From NCBI RefSeq assembly GCF_040712315.1, contig NC_134019.1, forward strand, positions 33,699,873 through 33,763,872: 64,000 nucleotides of DNA. Reading direction: 5' to 3'. Of the stretch, positions 47,406-58,124 are shown piece by piece. The stretch is from Castanea sativa. Lineage: Eukaryota; Streptophyta; Magnoliopsida; Fagales; Fagaceae. A program made the translations under genes and the position numbers. Positions within the stretch are counted from its first letter, which is position 1, and each line of letters begins with the position of its first letter. The notes beneath the pieces were generated by a model, which was not told where the DNA came from, ran no database searches, and saw nothing but the letters and a program-made list of their open reading frames with translations.

Positions 47406-48722
47406 CTACTCTCCTCTCCTAGTATAATCAAACCACATAGCTTGGCATATCTCATCTCTCTTAGCATTCCACACTCTACTATCTTCAACGGAGTCCCGAC
47501 GTGACTGTGTTTCTTGTTGGGAGCCACTACCCTCTACTTGGTTCATTGCAGCTTCCATAATATAGTCAGCAAGATCTACCCCCAGAATGTGATTATGAAT
47601 CACACAACATGCTAACACTACTTTCACTTGGGTTTCAAAAGACCAAAATGGTTTTGCATCCAACACTCGAAAACATTTCTTCAACACTCGAAACCCTCGC
47701 TTAATGGTAGTTCTCAAGGAAGAGTGTCGGAGGTTGAACAATTCTTGTTCATTCTCAGGAGGACGATCACTAAACTCTTTTAAGTGATATCGCACACTCC
47801 GATAGGGTGACAAAATTCCATTTTTATTACCATATCCAGCATCACCAAGATAATACTTACTTACATATGTTCAAAAATAAAACCAAATCACTACTATGCT
47901 TAGAAAAATGCACAAAATTTATTAAACTAATAAATTCAAAAGGTGAAGTAATCCTATAATACCTGAGGGAATTGAAAATCCCCCTCGCCTAGCAAATGCA
48001 TCATTTAACACACGTGAATCATGTGCACTGCCTTCCTATCCAGCCAATACATAAGTGAACTTCAAGTCAAAACTAATGTCAGCTAACACATATTGTGTGG
48101 TTCCACCTTTGCGACCACGAAACCTTCCTTGTATCTCAGGTGGCACAGATGCACGAACATGTGTACCATCTATCACTCCAACACAATCCTAATTTTCAAC
48201 AAACAAAACAATTTAAAATTACACAAATCTTCACAATTTACACATATACATAAGTCGCAATATTTTCCTTAAAATATGGGTAGAACCTTCTGCTATCCCT
48301 TATCTCTGGGGGTGTATCTTCGCTATGCAGTCTTATTAGAGCTCTATATAATTTCAAGACCCCCCTAAGGACGACGTTGAAGTATCTATGGACAGTCTCA
48401 GTCGATCTATGGAACCGACTACCAATTACATGAAACCTCACATTATGACCAATAATGTGTAACAAAAATTAGCACTTGCTCCGTAATGGACATGTGCGTA
48501 GTAGGGCGTATGTGCTCCCCTTCAGTGAGGATGTGACATAAGTGGTGGAAAGCTATAGGCTTCATCCTAATTTGACTAACATAAAATTTTTCACTTCCAT
48601 GCAAAATACTATTCATGTAATGCTCTCTTTCGGCTGCATGATTAACATAAGGCGCCCTAGGTAGTCGTCTACGTCACAATTTCCTTACCAATGTAACCCC
48701 CACAAGGAGGACAGATGCAACT
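47406..48722 (-). pseudogene. Harbinger DDE transposase
   Basis: Three exon-like blocks. The first, about 48722-48238, has EREHYMNSILHG and then LHIIGHNVRFHVIGSRFHRS after a frameshift. The second, about 48187-47968, has GVIDGTHVRASVPPEIQGRF (first Asp) and AHDSRVLNDAF (second Asp), with a TAG where Trp is expected. The third, about 47813-47406, has SPYRSVRYHLKEFSDRPPEN and TTIKRGFRVLKKCFRVL. In this family the third catalytic residue is the Glu of the ER-FG-LK motif; here it is Lys. The protein ends YTRRGE. Confidence 0.8.
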
Positions 48723-49315
48723 GAGGCAAGAACTGCTACTTTGGTTTTTTTCTTCATTTAAAAAATTACAAACACTATGGTCTAAGAGGGATGCAAACAA
48801 GCATGATATTGATTACACAGTATATAAAAACAGCCACAACAGTAAAACAACAGAGCACACCCTATCAACCAACACAACACTCATGATCTCTAACACAATC
48901 AGTATATACAGCCATGCTCAAAGTTTGTTAAACAATACCAATTCACATAAATGTTATAACAAGCCCAGTTCAAGATCAAGGAAAAAAACACAACTACTGT
49001 GGCAGGCTGTCCATAGTATTCACAAGGTGCCATATACATTGATCAGCCAGTTCACAAATCACAATCATAACGAGTACCAAATTTTTTGCACATATATTTC
49101 TATATCGCCATAGCCATCAACAAGGTACACAACATAATACCATCACAATCAATATTTTATTGTATACAAACTAGCCAACTCCCAAACATTCAAGCAATCT
49201 GTAGTATTTTTATTTTATTTTTATTTTTTTGGACAAATGAGATCAAAACCATTATGAGAAGCCATAAAATGTTTAATTCCCCTTTAAATAATAATCTACT
49301 ATATTAACCATTCCC

Positions 49316-49361
49316 CTATTTTAAGTGTCTAAACATTTTAATATATATGTATTTAATTAAA

Positions 49362-49430
<69 letters not shown>

Positions 49431-50161
49431 TCAACCTTGAGAGTAGCATTTGTAGAGGGTGGGTCGGCGGTGTGGATCGGGTTTTGTAGAGTGTGGGTCG
49501 AAGGTGGGTGGATCGGGTTTTGTAGAGTGGGTCGGAGGTGGGTGGATTGGGCTTTGTAGAGTGTGGGTCGGAGGTGGGTTGATCGGGTTTTGTAGAGTGG
49601 GTCGGAGGTGTGTGGGTTAGAGATGAGTGGATCAGGCTTTGTAGAGTGTGGGTCGTAGGTGTGTGGATCGGAGGTGTGTGGGTCAGAGATGGGTGGATCA
49701 GGCTTTGTAGAGTGTGGGTCGTAGGTGTGTGGATCGGAGGTGTGTGGGTCAGAGATGGGTGGATCGGGCTTTGTAGAGTGTGGGTCGTAGGTGTGTGGAT
49801 CGGAGGTGTGTAGGTCGTTTGGTGTATGGATCGGCTGTTGTAAAGGTTGGGTTGGACTGTGAAATGAAGAGAAACAGTGGAGAAAACTCACCGTGGGAGA
49901 GTGGCGGCGCTCGTTGGACTGGGTGGAGCTCGGATTGGCGTGAGGGAGATGGTTGAGCTCGGACTGGCATGAGGCAGAGGGTGGAGCTCGACTGGCGTGA
50001 GGGAGAGAGCGAGAACCCGAGAGTGCTTGAGAGGCGAAAATGAGAGACAGAAATAAATTGAAGGTAAAATAAAAATGGAAATTGTTTTCAGTCTGGGAAG
50101 GGGGTATTTTACAGTTAATGGAAGTTATTTTCAGTTTGACCAAATTTTCAGTTGTTGCCAA
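49316..50161 (-). CDS. Repeat-built open frame at the Harbinger 5' end
   Basis: 281 codons without a stop, starting at a non-ATG triplet near 50161. The N-terminal part is Ser/Pro-rich (HASRAPPSASCQSELNHL). Then come copies of a 22-residue unit around DPHSTKPDPPISDPHTSDPH (about 49820-49440) and an Ile-Tyr run produced by the (TA)n tract. The length of the frame follows from a 66-bp minisatellite whose unit is a multiple of three. No homology is recognised. It lies upstream of the transposase in the element's 5' leader; probably not a gene. Confidence 0.2.
49365..49426. repeat. (TA)n microsatellite
   Basis: About 31 perfect TA units inside the Harbinger element, able to form a cruciform. Confidence 0.95.
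49440..49830. repeat. 66-bp minisatellite in the Harbinger element
   Basis: The best-kept units run from 49600 to 49815, each 66 bp and built from shorter GTGTGGGTCG / GGAGGTGTGT / GGATCGGGCTTTGTAGA blocks. Shorter variants extend to 49440. The higher-order structure suggests unequal exchange of smaller units. Confidence 0.85.
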
Positions 50162-50800
50162 ACACCCACAAATACGTAAAATATTTTTTGAAACTCATTT
50201 ACTGTTTAATCAAACACAGCCTAACTTTTAAATTATGGTAACTTATATATCTAGAAATGAATAATTAAAAAAAAAAAAAATTAAGGCAGACGCAAATTCC
50301 TAGTTAGTTCCTGACCCTGAGAAAATAAACGCGTGGAGACAACTTTTGGATTTTACGAAACTTAGAATTCAAGTAGAAAAAGTAGAGGATCATCACCTTC
50401 CATTAAATTTTTAAGTGGGGCAAACTATTGACTGATTTTTATCACCTTACATGGTAAGTGAAGCAAATTAGTGAAATTATATAGGCCGAAGAACCAAATT
50501 CAAGACACAATTATTGATTGATTTTTAAGCAAAGAAATGACATGGCTCAATTATCAATTCCCTATTCATACTTCATTGTCTATTTTGTTTTTTTTTTTTT
50601 TTAAACATAATTTGTTTTGGAATCGTACAAAGTATTTATCCAGCAGTAGATAGAAGGAAGCCTTAAGAGTCACAAGTGGACATTTTCATGCCTGGTTTAC
50701 ATATCAAAAACAAGCAAACCATTTGCTCCCAAAAAGAAAAAGAAAAAAAAAAGGGGAAAAAAAGAAAAAGAAAACCACAATTGCTTTCTCTTTAACATTC

Positions 50801-50808
50801 TATATAAA
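50801..50808 (+). promoter_or_regulatory. TATA box of small pseudogene C
   Basis: TATATAAA, 110 bases before the ATG at 50918, aligned with the boxes at 970 and 12375. The more distal promoter block shared by A and B is not evident here. Confidence 0.5.
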
Positions 50809-50917
50809 CCCAACTGCCTGGCTTCACAGAATCATTCACCATAAAAGAAAAAGAAAACCTATTACATAAATAAATTAAAAAATTGATCTCTACGTACGAG
50901 ATTGAGTACTAGCTAGA

Positions 50918-51189
50918 ATGGCTGCAGTGGTAGAAACGTGGATAGGGGATTTTTTTTTTTTTTTGAAGAACAAAAAAAGGAACTCATGTGTGCAGTCACT
51001 GTCTCACATCTTAAGGTACAGTTGGATAAGCCCAAGGATATCACCAGCCCGAATGTGGAGCACACCGAAAAGCCTTAAGAGAAGGTTAAAGATTAAGATT
51101 TAAGACCCGGAAGCCACTCTTTTCAAAAGCCAAAGAAGTTGAAGAAGAAAAAGAAGCTGTTACCAAGGGGAGCAGAATGGTTCAGCGAG

Positions 51190-51240
<51 letters not shown>

Positions 51241-51296
51241 CTAACATGTCAGAAACCACGGTCTGTTTGCTTATGGACCTGTTTGTACCCTGGTGA
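50918..51296 (+). pseudogene. Small uncharacterised gene C, broken by insertion
   Basis: Starts MAAVVETWIGD like paralogue B. About 120 bases have been inserted after codon 11 (about 50948-51068, beginning with a run of 18 T), and the frame is lost. The downstream part, in its own frame, still reads SKAKEVEEEKEAVTK, then a run of 16 AAT codons (51192-51239) that would encode poly-Asn, and the family tail MSETTVCLLMDLFVPW with a TGA at 51294. The tail is conserved despite the disruption, so the insertion is probably recent. An alternative start downstream could in principle still make the tail. Confidence 0.8.
51192..51239. repeat. (AAT)16 trinucleotide expansion inside pseudogene C
   Basis: Perfect repeat in the Asn reading frame of the original gene. 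Paralogues A and B have a single AAC at this place, so the expansion is private to copy C. Confidence 0.9.
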
Positions 51297-51754
51297 AGCT
51301 GATAATTAAGTGTGGTATATCATTGAGAGCTGCTAGCAAAGGAAGAGAAGAAACAAGATTTGGAATTAAATATTAAACCACAAGCTTTTTGTTTCGTGGA
51401 TTTTGAATGATCTTGTTTTGGTTTGTTTGTACTAATGGTGTAGATTTTGTCCATAAGTTTCTGCTTTGGCCATGTAGAATGTATTACTTCTTATGAAATC
51501 ATTGATTTTCTGGTACCCGAGAATTTGTTTCAATTTTTAAGATGTGTTCAAACCATTTTATCATTATTATTGAGAAAAAAGATGAGAGAGAGTTGGTTGA
51601 AATGGTTTGATAATGTGCAAGTGTGCAAAAGAGAACAATGAATGCAATAGTGAGGAATTGTGAGTTGCTTTAAGTCAAGGGGACCAAAATACATAAAAGA
51701 AGACGAAAATTAACAATAGTAGAAGTAATAACAAATGATACATCATTTATTAGA

Positions 51755-52215
51755 ATCCATTTGGTAGGGGTATGTAAAAGTAGAAAAATAGAAAATAGTG
51801 AAGATGGAAAGTGGGGAGGGAAAATGTTTTAATTTCCTCTTATATGCGTTTGGTTGGGGGTGGAAAAGTGGAGGAATAAAAAACTCTTTTGTTTAATTGA
51901 GAAGAAAATGAGAAGATTGAAAATAATTTTTGTATAAAATTATTCTCATGCTCTTATTGCATAATTTTTTTAATAGTTTGTAAGAAAAAAAATACACTTA
52001 AAATACTTACGGACATTTAAAGCTTCAAAAAAAAAAAAACTAAGGGAGGGGCAAATAGGTAATTCCTCATATTAACCCACTTTCTCCCTAATTTGGGGTG
52101 AAAACTCCCTCTTCACAAGAAGTGGGCCTAAGGAGAAAACAATTCTTTCTCCTATCAAATACACACACTCACCATTTTTCTTTTCTCTTTCCCATTTCCA
52201 TTCCTCTTGTTTTCA
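51755..52215. mobile_element. Possible hAT-like MITE in copy C
   Basis: Purine-rich left part (GGAAAGTGGGGAGGGAAAATG, then TTTGGTTGGGG) and pyrimidine-rich right part (TTTCTCTTTCCCATTTCC) are roughly inverted. The block is absent from copy B at the matching place. Related motifs occur at 21580-21780. Confidence 0.4.
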
Positions 52216-52563
52216 CTCTCTTAAAAAAGTAACCGAGAATATATTAAGATAGAATAGGCCAATTGAATATCCCACAGATACCAATGACCATGCAAAAATA
52301 TCAAAGAATCAACTTTAAAGAGTAAAGACGCATAAGAACAAATACTCTTTTTTTTTTTTTGGTTAAATCTGCGAAGTCCTAAAAGATATGACTTTCATAC
52401 TTGTCAAAAATATCTAAACACTCTTTCTATACATGTTTCGTGTGTGTATGTAAAACTTTTGTGAAACAATGCTAGTAGAATAAGGACTAACAAGTAATTT
52501 TCGAGCAAAAAATCATGCAGTGGAGCTTGCCTCAATGTCAGTAGAAGACAACTCGTTATTAAA

Positions 52564-54022
52564 CTAGGGCTCTTCTTCTTCCTCCCACATGATAATCTCC
52601 CTTGCATACCTAAGAGCTTCATCCACTGTGTCATTTTCCAACCCGGTTACTAGTGAAACAAACAACTTCTTATCTGTAAGAGAATTGAAAAGGGTCTTGA
52701 ACTTCCTTCCAATATAGTGGAAAGCACGTTGAGCCAAAGAGGGATTAGTGCTGTTGTGACGATTCTGGCTGACAGGCTTAAAGTCACTAAACCATTCACA
52801 TTTTGAGAGAGGGACCTGTTCAAGCTTTTCCTCAAGCAGGTCAAACTTGTTGAGAATCAACAGGAAGTTCTTATTCTCAAATGATGGATGAGTGACCATG
52901 CTTTCAAAGAGATGCTTGCTTGCCAACATTTTGTTGGTTAGAACTCCATTACAGTCGGCAGAATATTCATCATAGTCAGTCATGGAAACACAAAATAGGA
53001 CAATATCAGTGTCTTCAAACATGTCCAACCACTTGCAGTGTTCTCCTAGGCTTCTTGGATGCACTCTAATTAGTTGGTACCTGGAAATGCACTCTAATTA
53101 CTCAACACCTTTAGGAATAGGCAAAACATGGAACTTCATAAGAAAATAAAGCACTGTGTATCCCACTCTCTATGCAACTCAGACATACATGATTTAGTAG
53201 GAAAATTAATTGATATCTGATTTCCAAGAATTTCCTGAGTTTCTGGTTAACAAAAAATAAAAATGAACTAATACAAAAGAAACTAAAATTGAAAGAGATT
53301 TTCTTTTACTACATTCGACCACCAATGAAGCTTGAGTATTTGAGATGAAATCTAGTGCTTTTTATTTCAATAACTATGAGAATGAATGGGCAAGGATAAG
53401 CTGATATGAAGATCATGATATGGAAGGCCAAAGTTGAGGTTCCTTGAGTTTAACCTTGAGTTATGGATCAAGAAGCATCCTTACAAGAAAGAACAGAATT
53501 TTCATTGATATGGATTCCTCTGCATTGGCAGAACAAATCACAAAGATTTGACCCTGTCTAGGTACAGCTCTTTCAAATATACCCATTTTCCAAAGGCTGA
53601 AAAGCAAACTGTACCAAACGGGCACAAAAAGTATATCTTCCAATACTTAAGAAGTTTCGACATTGACCATGTCTTAGATTCTATCTTTGATGACTAGTTC
53701 TTGGTTGGATCTGACTAAAACTGCATTGCCCAAAACATTTTTAACAGAAATATGGTTAAAACAGTCATGAAATTTTTTTTACCACAGTTGAAAAATCTTG
53801 ATAAGGATCAAGGCGTTTTTGTTCATGAAATAATCAATGAAAAAAAGGGAGAACTGACCTCGGTGAACTATCACGCTGGTAATGAGGATCCAGTGAATCA
53901 TCTTGTGTTGACTTGGGAAATGAAAATTCCATGCAAGTAAGGCTATTGGATGAGGTAATCCCGTCAGCAGACAAGATGTCCATGTCAGAGGGTTCGTAAT
54001 CTGTCCTAGAAATCTCGACAGC
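52564..54022 (-). pseudogene. XLG: Second XLG copy: last two exons only in window
   Basis: Exon 7 copy 54022-53859 (164 nt, same length and phase as 15901-15738) encodes [20 protein letters not shown]. Exon 8 copy 53080-52564 encodes [18 protein letters not shown] and keeps the nucleotide motif NKFD. A TAG at 52564-52566 replaces the Tyr codon after EEEP and removes about 20 C-terminal residues present in the first copy. One codon in the VVSPN region is also lost. Splice borders are intact. Exons 1-6 are not in the window because a Gypsy element sits in the preceding intron at 54619. Whether they exist beyond 64,000 is unknown. Confidence 0.85.
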
Positions 54023-54299
54023 CTGCATTAGGAATACATGTTTAGCAAAAGAATAATTACAAAAGAAAAAGATTTTCTTAGTAATCATAGCTGATACACT
54101 TGCCATTTTCCCATCAAAATGCACACAACCTAAAGCACATAGTCACTACTAAAATGACCACTACAACACTGTTAATTGTATAAATCTAAGCTTCTGAAAC
54201 TAACAAGAGTTTCTTGCATTGATTGGATTCACATAGCCTTGACTTCTAATTATAAATATGACTGGATAAATTCAGTCAAGCTGGGTGCCTTGTCCAAGT

Positions 54300-54380
54300 T
54301 TTTATTTTTTGATAAGTAACAAAAAAAATTTATTACAAATAAAACAAACCTAGTACACCGGTGGTGTACTAAGAGAGAAA
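54300..54380 (-). repeat. Retroelement-tail fragment in the XLG copy 2 intron
   Basis: TTTTTGATAAGTAAC followed by an A-rich stretch and AGTACACCGGTGGTGTACT. Counterpart of 16150-16260, so it was present before the duplication. Confidence 0.35.
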
Positions 54381-54618
54381 TACAATCAATGCTTTCAAGT
54401 TTTTAACAAAAAATCAGAACTAATACTTTCAAGCTCAACTTATGAAGTACAAATGTACAATACAATCGAAACACATGATTCATACCCAATAATAGGAACA
54501 AAGGATACAAGAAAACATTAACGACCATTGAAACAATCAAGAATGGCTGGCAAGAATTAGCGCACTGCAAGATTACTGATGCAGCTGCTACATCTAAAAG
54601 CTGAAGGATGATGCCCTT

Positions 54619-55353
54619 TGATGATGCCTAAAAGATCAACAGTAAGCTGCTAGTACTTTCCCGATTTGAAGCAACACCTGCGAAGGAAAGAAGTAGGTGA
54701 TCGACAGAGAGCACCGGTGTGGTGCCGGCCAAAGACCCTCCGACGATCAAGTTAGAATCTTTTAAACAACCCTAGAGTGCCAGAGTTGAGGTAATTGTGC
54801 GTACCTTTGGGTCATGAGGGCCTTGGGGTATATATAGTGGTGTGTGGCCGAAATTTGCGCCCAGGTGAAGATGTACTTTCCTTTTTAAAAGAGTAATTCA
54901 CGGATCTTTGTCTATTGTATTGAGCCCTTTCCTTATGGGAATCTCCTTAACTAAGTCGAACGCGTAGCGCAAGGACTTTCCTTATATTCACATAAGCAGA
55001 GGTCCAGATAGGCTAAAAATGAAAGTTGGATTATTCCTTCGGCCTTCACCTGCCAAGGTCGTCAGCCCACGCGTAACTCCTATACCGTCGTCGGCTTACG
55101 TACGTCAACGTGGTCCGTCAGCCAAGGACATCAGCCAGACCTCACAGTCAAGGTCGTCACCCCTGACTCGTCCACGTGATCCGTCACCCTAACGTTGTTG
55201 CGTAAGGGGCATGGCTATGAATGCTAAAGAGGTGTTAGTGACAGTAGTTGACGGACAGCGTATTGTCGTCAGCTTCTTGACGCGCATTCAATATGTAAGT
55301 GAACTTCCGTCACCTTCTTCATGTATCGTCACCTTGTAATAACGTCACTATCA
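54619..55353 (-). repeat. 3' LTR of the Tat element, 735 bp
   Basis: On the + strand it runs from TGATGATGCC to CGTCACTATCA, giving the short terminal inverted repeat TGAT(A/G). The inner border at 55353 is followed by GCTGCCCCCCACTCC, the complement of a polypurine tract. A TATATATA box at 54828-54836 serves - strand transcription. The motif CGTCA/TGACG is frequent. Confidence 0.8.
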
Positions 55354-55368
55354 GCTGCCCCCCACTCC
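55354..55368 (-). promoter_or_regulatory. Polypurine tract of the Tat element
   Basis: GGAGTGGGGGGCAGC on the - strand, directly before the LTR start TGATAGTGACG. Confidence 0.75.
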
Positions 55369-55529
55369 ATTATCCCGTCAGCCATGGGCGACGGGTCATG
55401 GAGTTGGTGTCACTGGGGAAATGGTGTTTGCATGGTGGTTTGTGCCATGTTCATTAAATGGTGGGACACATGTCACAAGCAGATTGGCTCCGCGTCTGGA
55501 CGAGTGTGTCGCTTCGTCTTTCGCGCCTC

Positions 55530-55600
55530 CTCTCCCCTATATATATCTCACTATTTACCTTTTTTCCACTTTTTTCGCCTTGTTCATCTTGAGAGAAAAA
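55530..55600 (+). promoter_or_regulatory. Candidate promoter of the antisense gene
   Basis: CCTATATATATCTCAC (55538-55553) is a strong plant-type TATA box on the + strand. It is followed 25-40 bases later by a CT-rich start region and about 200 bases of leader before the ATG at 55785. A possible leader intron (GTAAGTTTTC at 55672) is seen. It lies outside the LTR, so the gene would not depend on LTR transcription. Confidence 0.5.
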
Positions 55601-55784
55601 ATTCGTCACTGCCAGTTTTACCATACCGTCGATCGTGCAACCGTCACCTTCTTGGGACCGTCCTCCTACACGTAAGTTTTCTTTACTTTACCTTTTTACC
55701 TTTTCTAGTGACGCCCTTTAGTGAAGTCGTCTGCCTAGGATCTTAGAAAAACCCGTCGTTTGTAGGTCATTTGTAGGTAGTCAG

Positions 55785-58065
55785 ATGTCTAGGGAGACGC
55801 CGAGTGATCCATCGTCAATCCGCGACGGAGCGGGTTACGACGAAGTTTTTCCATCAGGTCGTGAGCCCGCGGAGGGCCTATCTTGGTCGTCAGAAAGAGA
55901 CTCGTCAACTCCTTCTGACGGTGAAGTAGAGAGTTCTAGAGGAAGTGAGGTGTACGGTGATGAAGAAGGGGTAGCCGACGAAGCCCAAGGGGTTCGTGGA
56001 AGGGAAAGTTGCAGTGACGGGGGTGAGAGTGACGGTGACGAGGAAGCCTCAGTGAGCACCTCGGGATCCTCTGGTGATGACCGTCCCTTCATCTTACCCT
56101 CCGAGTGGTCCGTCAACAATTTTCTCCCGACGATGTCGGAGAATGTTTTCAAAACTTTGCGGTCCCGTTACCAAATACCCGACGACATTCCCATCCGTCT
56201 GCCTGAGGAGGGTGAGAGGTGCTACTCAGGACGAACCGCGGACGTCGGCATGTATGATGCCATGTTCGCGGCGGGACTGAGATTGCCGCTGACGGCATTA
56301 CACCGTCAGCTGGCTAACTTTCTAGGGATTTCTGTCAGCCAGATTGCCCCCAATGCTTGGCGAACCTTCATTGGTGCCGAGGTCTTGTGGGGTAGTCTAA
56401 GTGGTGGGAACCGTCAGCTGACCTTGGACGAGTTCTTTTGGTGTTATCGTCCTCAGCACATTTCCTCGTCCAAAGGAGTGTACCATTTTGCAGTGAGGGA
56501 TAAGGAGTTGAAGTTAGTGTCAGATATGCCCGACTCCAATAGGAAGTGGAAGGGCAGGTACTTCTTTGTAGAAGGGACAAATTGGGTATGTCGTCAAGAG
56601 GAGTGGGGATCAATGCCCAATGGTTTTGATAACACATGGGCTTACGTTAGAGATTCAGGTTAATCCCGTCGACTCTTCTTGCCTCGTCTACTCTTTTGCT
56701 ATCCTAACCCGTCACTTTTCATTGCAGCTAATAACCGTCCACGTATTACCGAGGAGCGGGGAGGATTTCATTCGTCGAGTGACGGCCATTCCATTGGACG
56801 AGAGGAAGTGTCGGGATCTAATCACGTTAGATACTCTTCACTTGTATTGTGGAGGTCCTGAACCGACGGAGGAAGCTTGCAAATTGAACGCTTATTCACG
56901 TCGTCGTAAGTGCCTTTTACCTTCTTGCCTTTATCCTGACGTTGTCTCTTTCTAACCTTTATTCTTCGCAGAAATGGAGTCAGCTAAACAACGGATTCGA
57001 GCTGCTGCTGCGGCCAAGAAGAGACAGCAGGAGAAGGTTGGGGACGAGTCAACCCCACCGTCAGCCCACAGGCCGTCGGGAAGGTCGCGGCCAAGAGGAA
57101 GCCTGACGGTAGAGAAGACCGTCAGGGGAAGAAAGCTGCCCCAACCCCTGGGGACAAGTCTTCACGAAGGCCGTCGCCTCCCAGGCCCGTTCATGGGGCA
57201 GGTAAGGGGCCTATGACCTCGTCAGGCCCTGTCTCCCAGGGGTCTGCTCGTCGCCTTCTGACCCACAAAGATTACGCTGTAGAGGTGACGGAGTCCATTT
57301 TGAAGGATGAGGAAATGGACCTTTGTGCCGAGCAGACCATTGACGAGATAAAGGCGTCAGGCCTTTTTGACCTTACCAGGGTGAGTCTCGCTTTCTATTT
57401 TGATGCCCGTCCAACTTTTTATGCCCTGACGTTGTCCTGCCCTCTTTTTTTTTCAGGCTATGGTTCGCATGAAGGCACTGTCAAGCAGGTGCTCTGCCAA
57501 GGAAGGGGTGATCACCCGTCTGAACGAGCGCGTCAAGTACCTAGCTGACGGTCAGGCGCAGTTCAAGGAGGCGAACAAAATCTTGGGCACGGAGCTGAGG
57601 GACTATAAGGAAAAGCTGACGGAGGAGACCCGCAGACGGGAGATGGAAACGGAGGCCAAGGTGACGGTGGAGAAGGAGTTGAGATCCATCCTAGTCCAGG
57701 TGGAGACGGCTAGGAACGACGCCGTGACGGAGTTCAAAGATTCGTCGGCCTTTATAGACGCTTGCGCTGCCTACTACGGTGATGGGTTTGAGGACTGCTT
57801 GAAGCAAGTAAAATCCGTCTATCCGGACTTGGATCTGTCAAGGATTTCAATGGATGAGTCCATCCCGTCAACCCCTGCAGGCGACGTCGTCCATGAAGAT
57901 GCTGACGACAATAATCAGAGAGACAACAGCGTCGTCCTTGCCCAGCCAGCTGCGGATAACTCCGTCACCCTGACTCCAAATCCTCACAATGGCGACCCAA
58001 ATGCCGTCAGCCCTTCTCTCTCTTGTGCCCAGCCTTTCAATGTTGAAGATGATGGACAACACTGA
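55785..58065 (+). pseudogene. Antisense gene of the Tat element (plant gypsy-type transposon protein), 4 exons
   Basis: Exons: 55785-56658, 56728-56905, 56972-57380, 57457-58065, with GT..AG borders. Exon 1 begins with an acidic Ser/Gly-rich region, then TMSENVFKTLRSRYQIPDD, LHRQLANFLGISVSQIAPNA and KWKGRYFFVEGTNW, the pattern of the putative gypsy-type transposon domain of plants. Exon 2 has LDERKCRDLITLDTLHLYCG. Exon 3 is basic and Pro-rich with a Gly/Ser linker, then LLTHKDYAVEVTESI. Exon 4 is a long coiled coil followed by ACAAYYGDGFEDCLKQV and an acidic tail. Two frame changes are seen: in exon 2 at the G run near 56757, and in exon 3 near 57070-57095. Product function is unknown; the layout recalls a structural protein. 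Otherwise well preserved. Confidence 0.7.
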
Positions 58066-58084
58066 CGCCCTCTCATGAGATAGA

Positions 58085-58087
<3 letters not shown>

Positions 58088-58123
<36 letters not shown>
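58088..58123. repeat. Poly(T) tract
   Basis: About 36 T directly after the antisense gene's stop. It could be an inserted tail or a replication-slippage tract in the 3' UTR. Confidence 0.9.

Positions 58124-58124
<1 letters not shown>

Larger units (their letters stand above)
45235..50221 (-). mobile_element. PIF/Harbinger DNA transposon, 4987 bp, inactive
   Basis: Terminal inverted repeats GGCTGTGTTTGGTTG (45235) and CAAACACAGCC (50211-50221), extended by subterminal ACAGTAAAT motifs. Flanks are TTA and TAA, in keeping with the TWA target of this superfamily. Both expected genes are present on the - strand: a DDE transposase (47406-48722) and a Myb/SANT-like protein (about 45896-47136). Both have stops. 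The size equals that of autonomous plant elements, so this is a full-length but dead copy. Confidence 0.85.
50640..54618. repeat. Segmental duplication, copy C
   Basis: Paralogous to about 12.2-16.6 kb: the promoter and small gene (50700-51300), the 3' flank (51297-51745), and the XLG last exons with introns (52240-54618). It keeps the convergent order. The match is cut at 54618 by the Gypsy element, and copy B continues smoothly at 16581, so the rest of copy C should lie beyond the element. Confidence 0.85.

Noticed and set aside
48715..49307. + strand frames in the Harbinger element
   Set aside because: They lie antisense to or upstream of the transposase, are AT-rich and show no domain.
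55835..56152. - strand frame opposite exon 1 of the antisense gene
   Set aside because: Low-complexity Ser/Pro shadow of the acidic region; the + strand reading carries the recognised domain.
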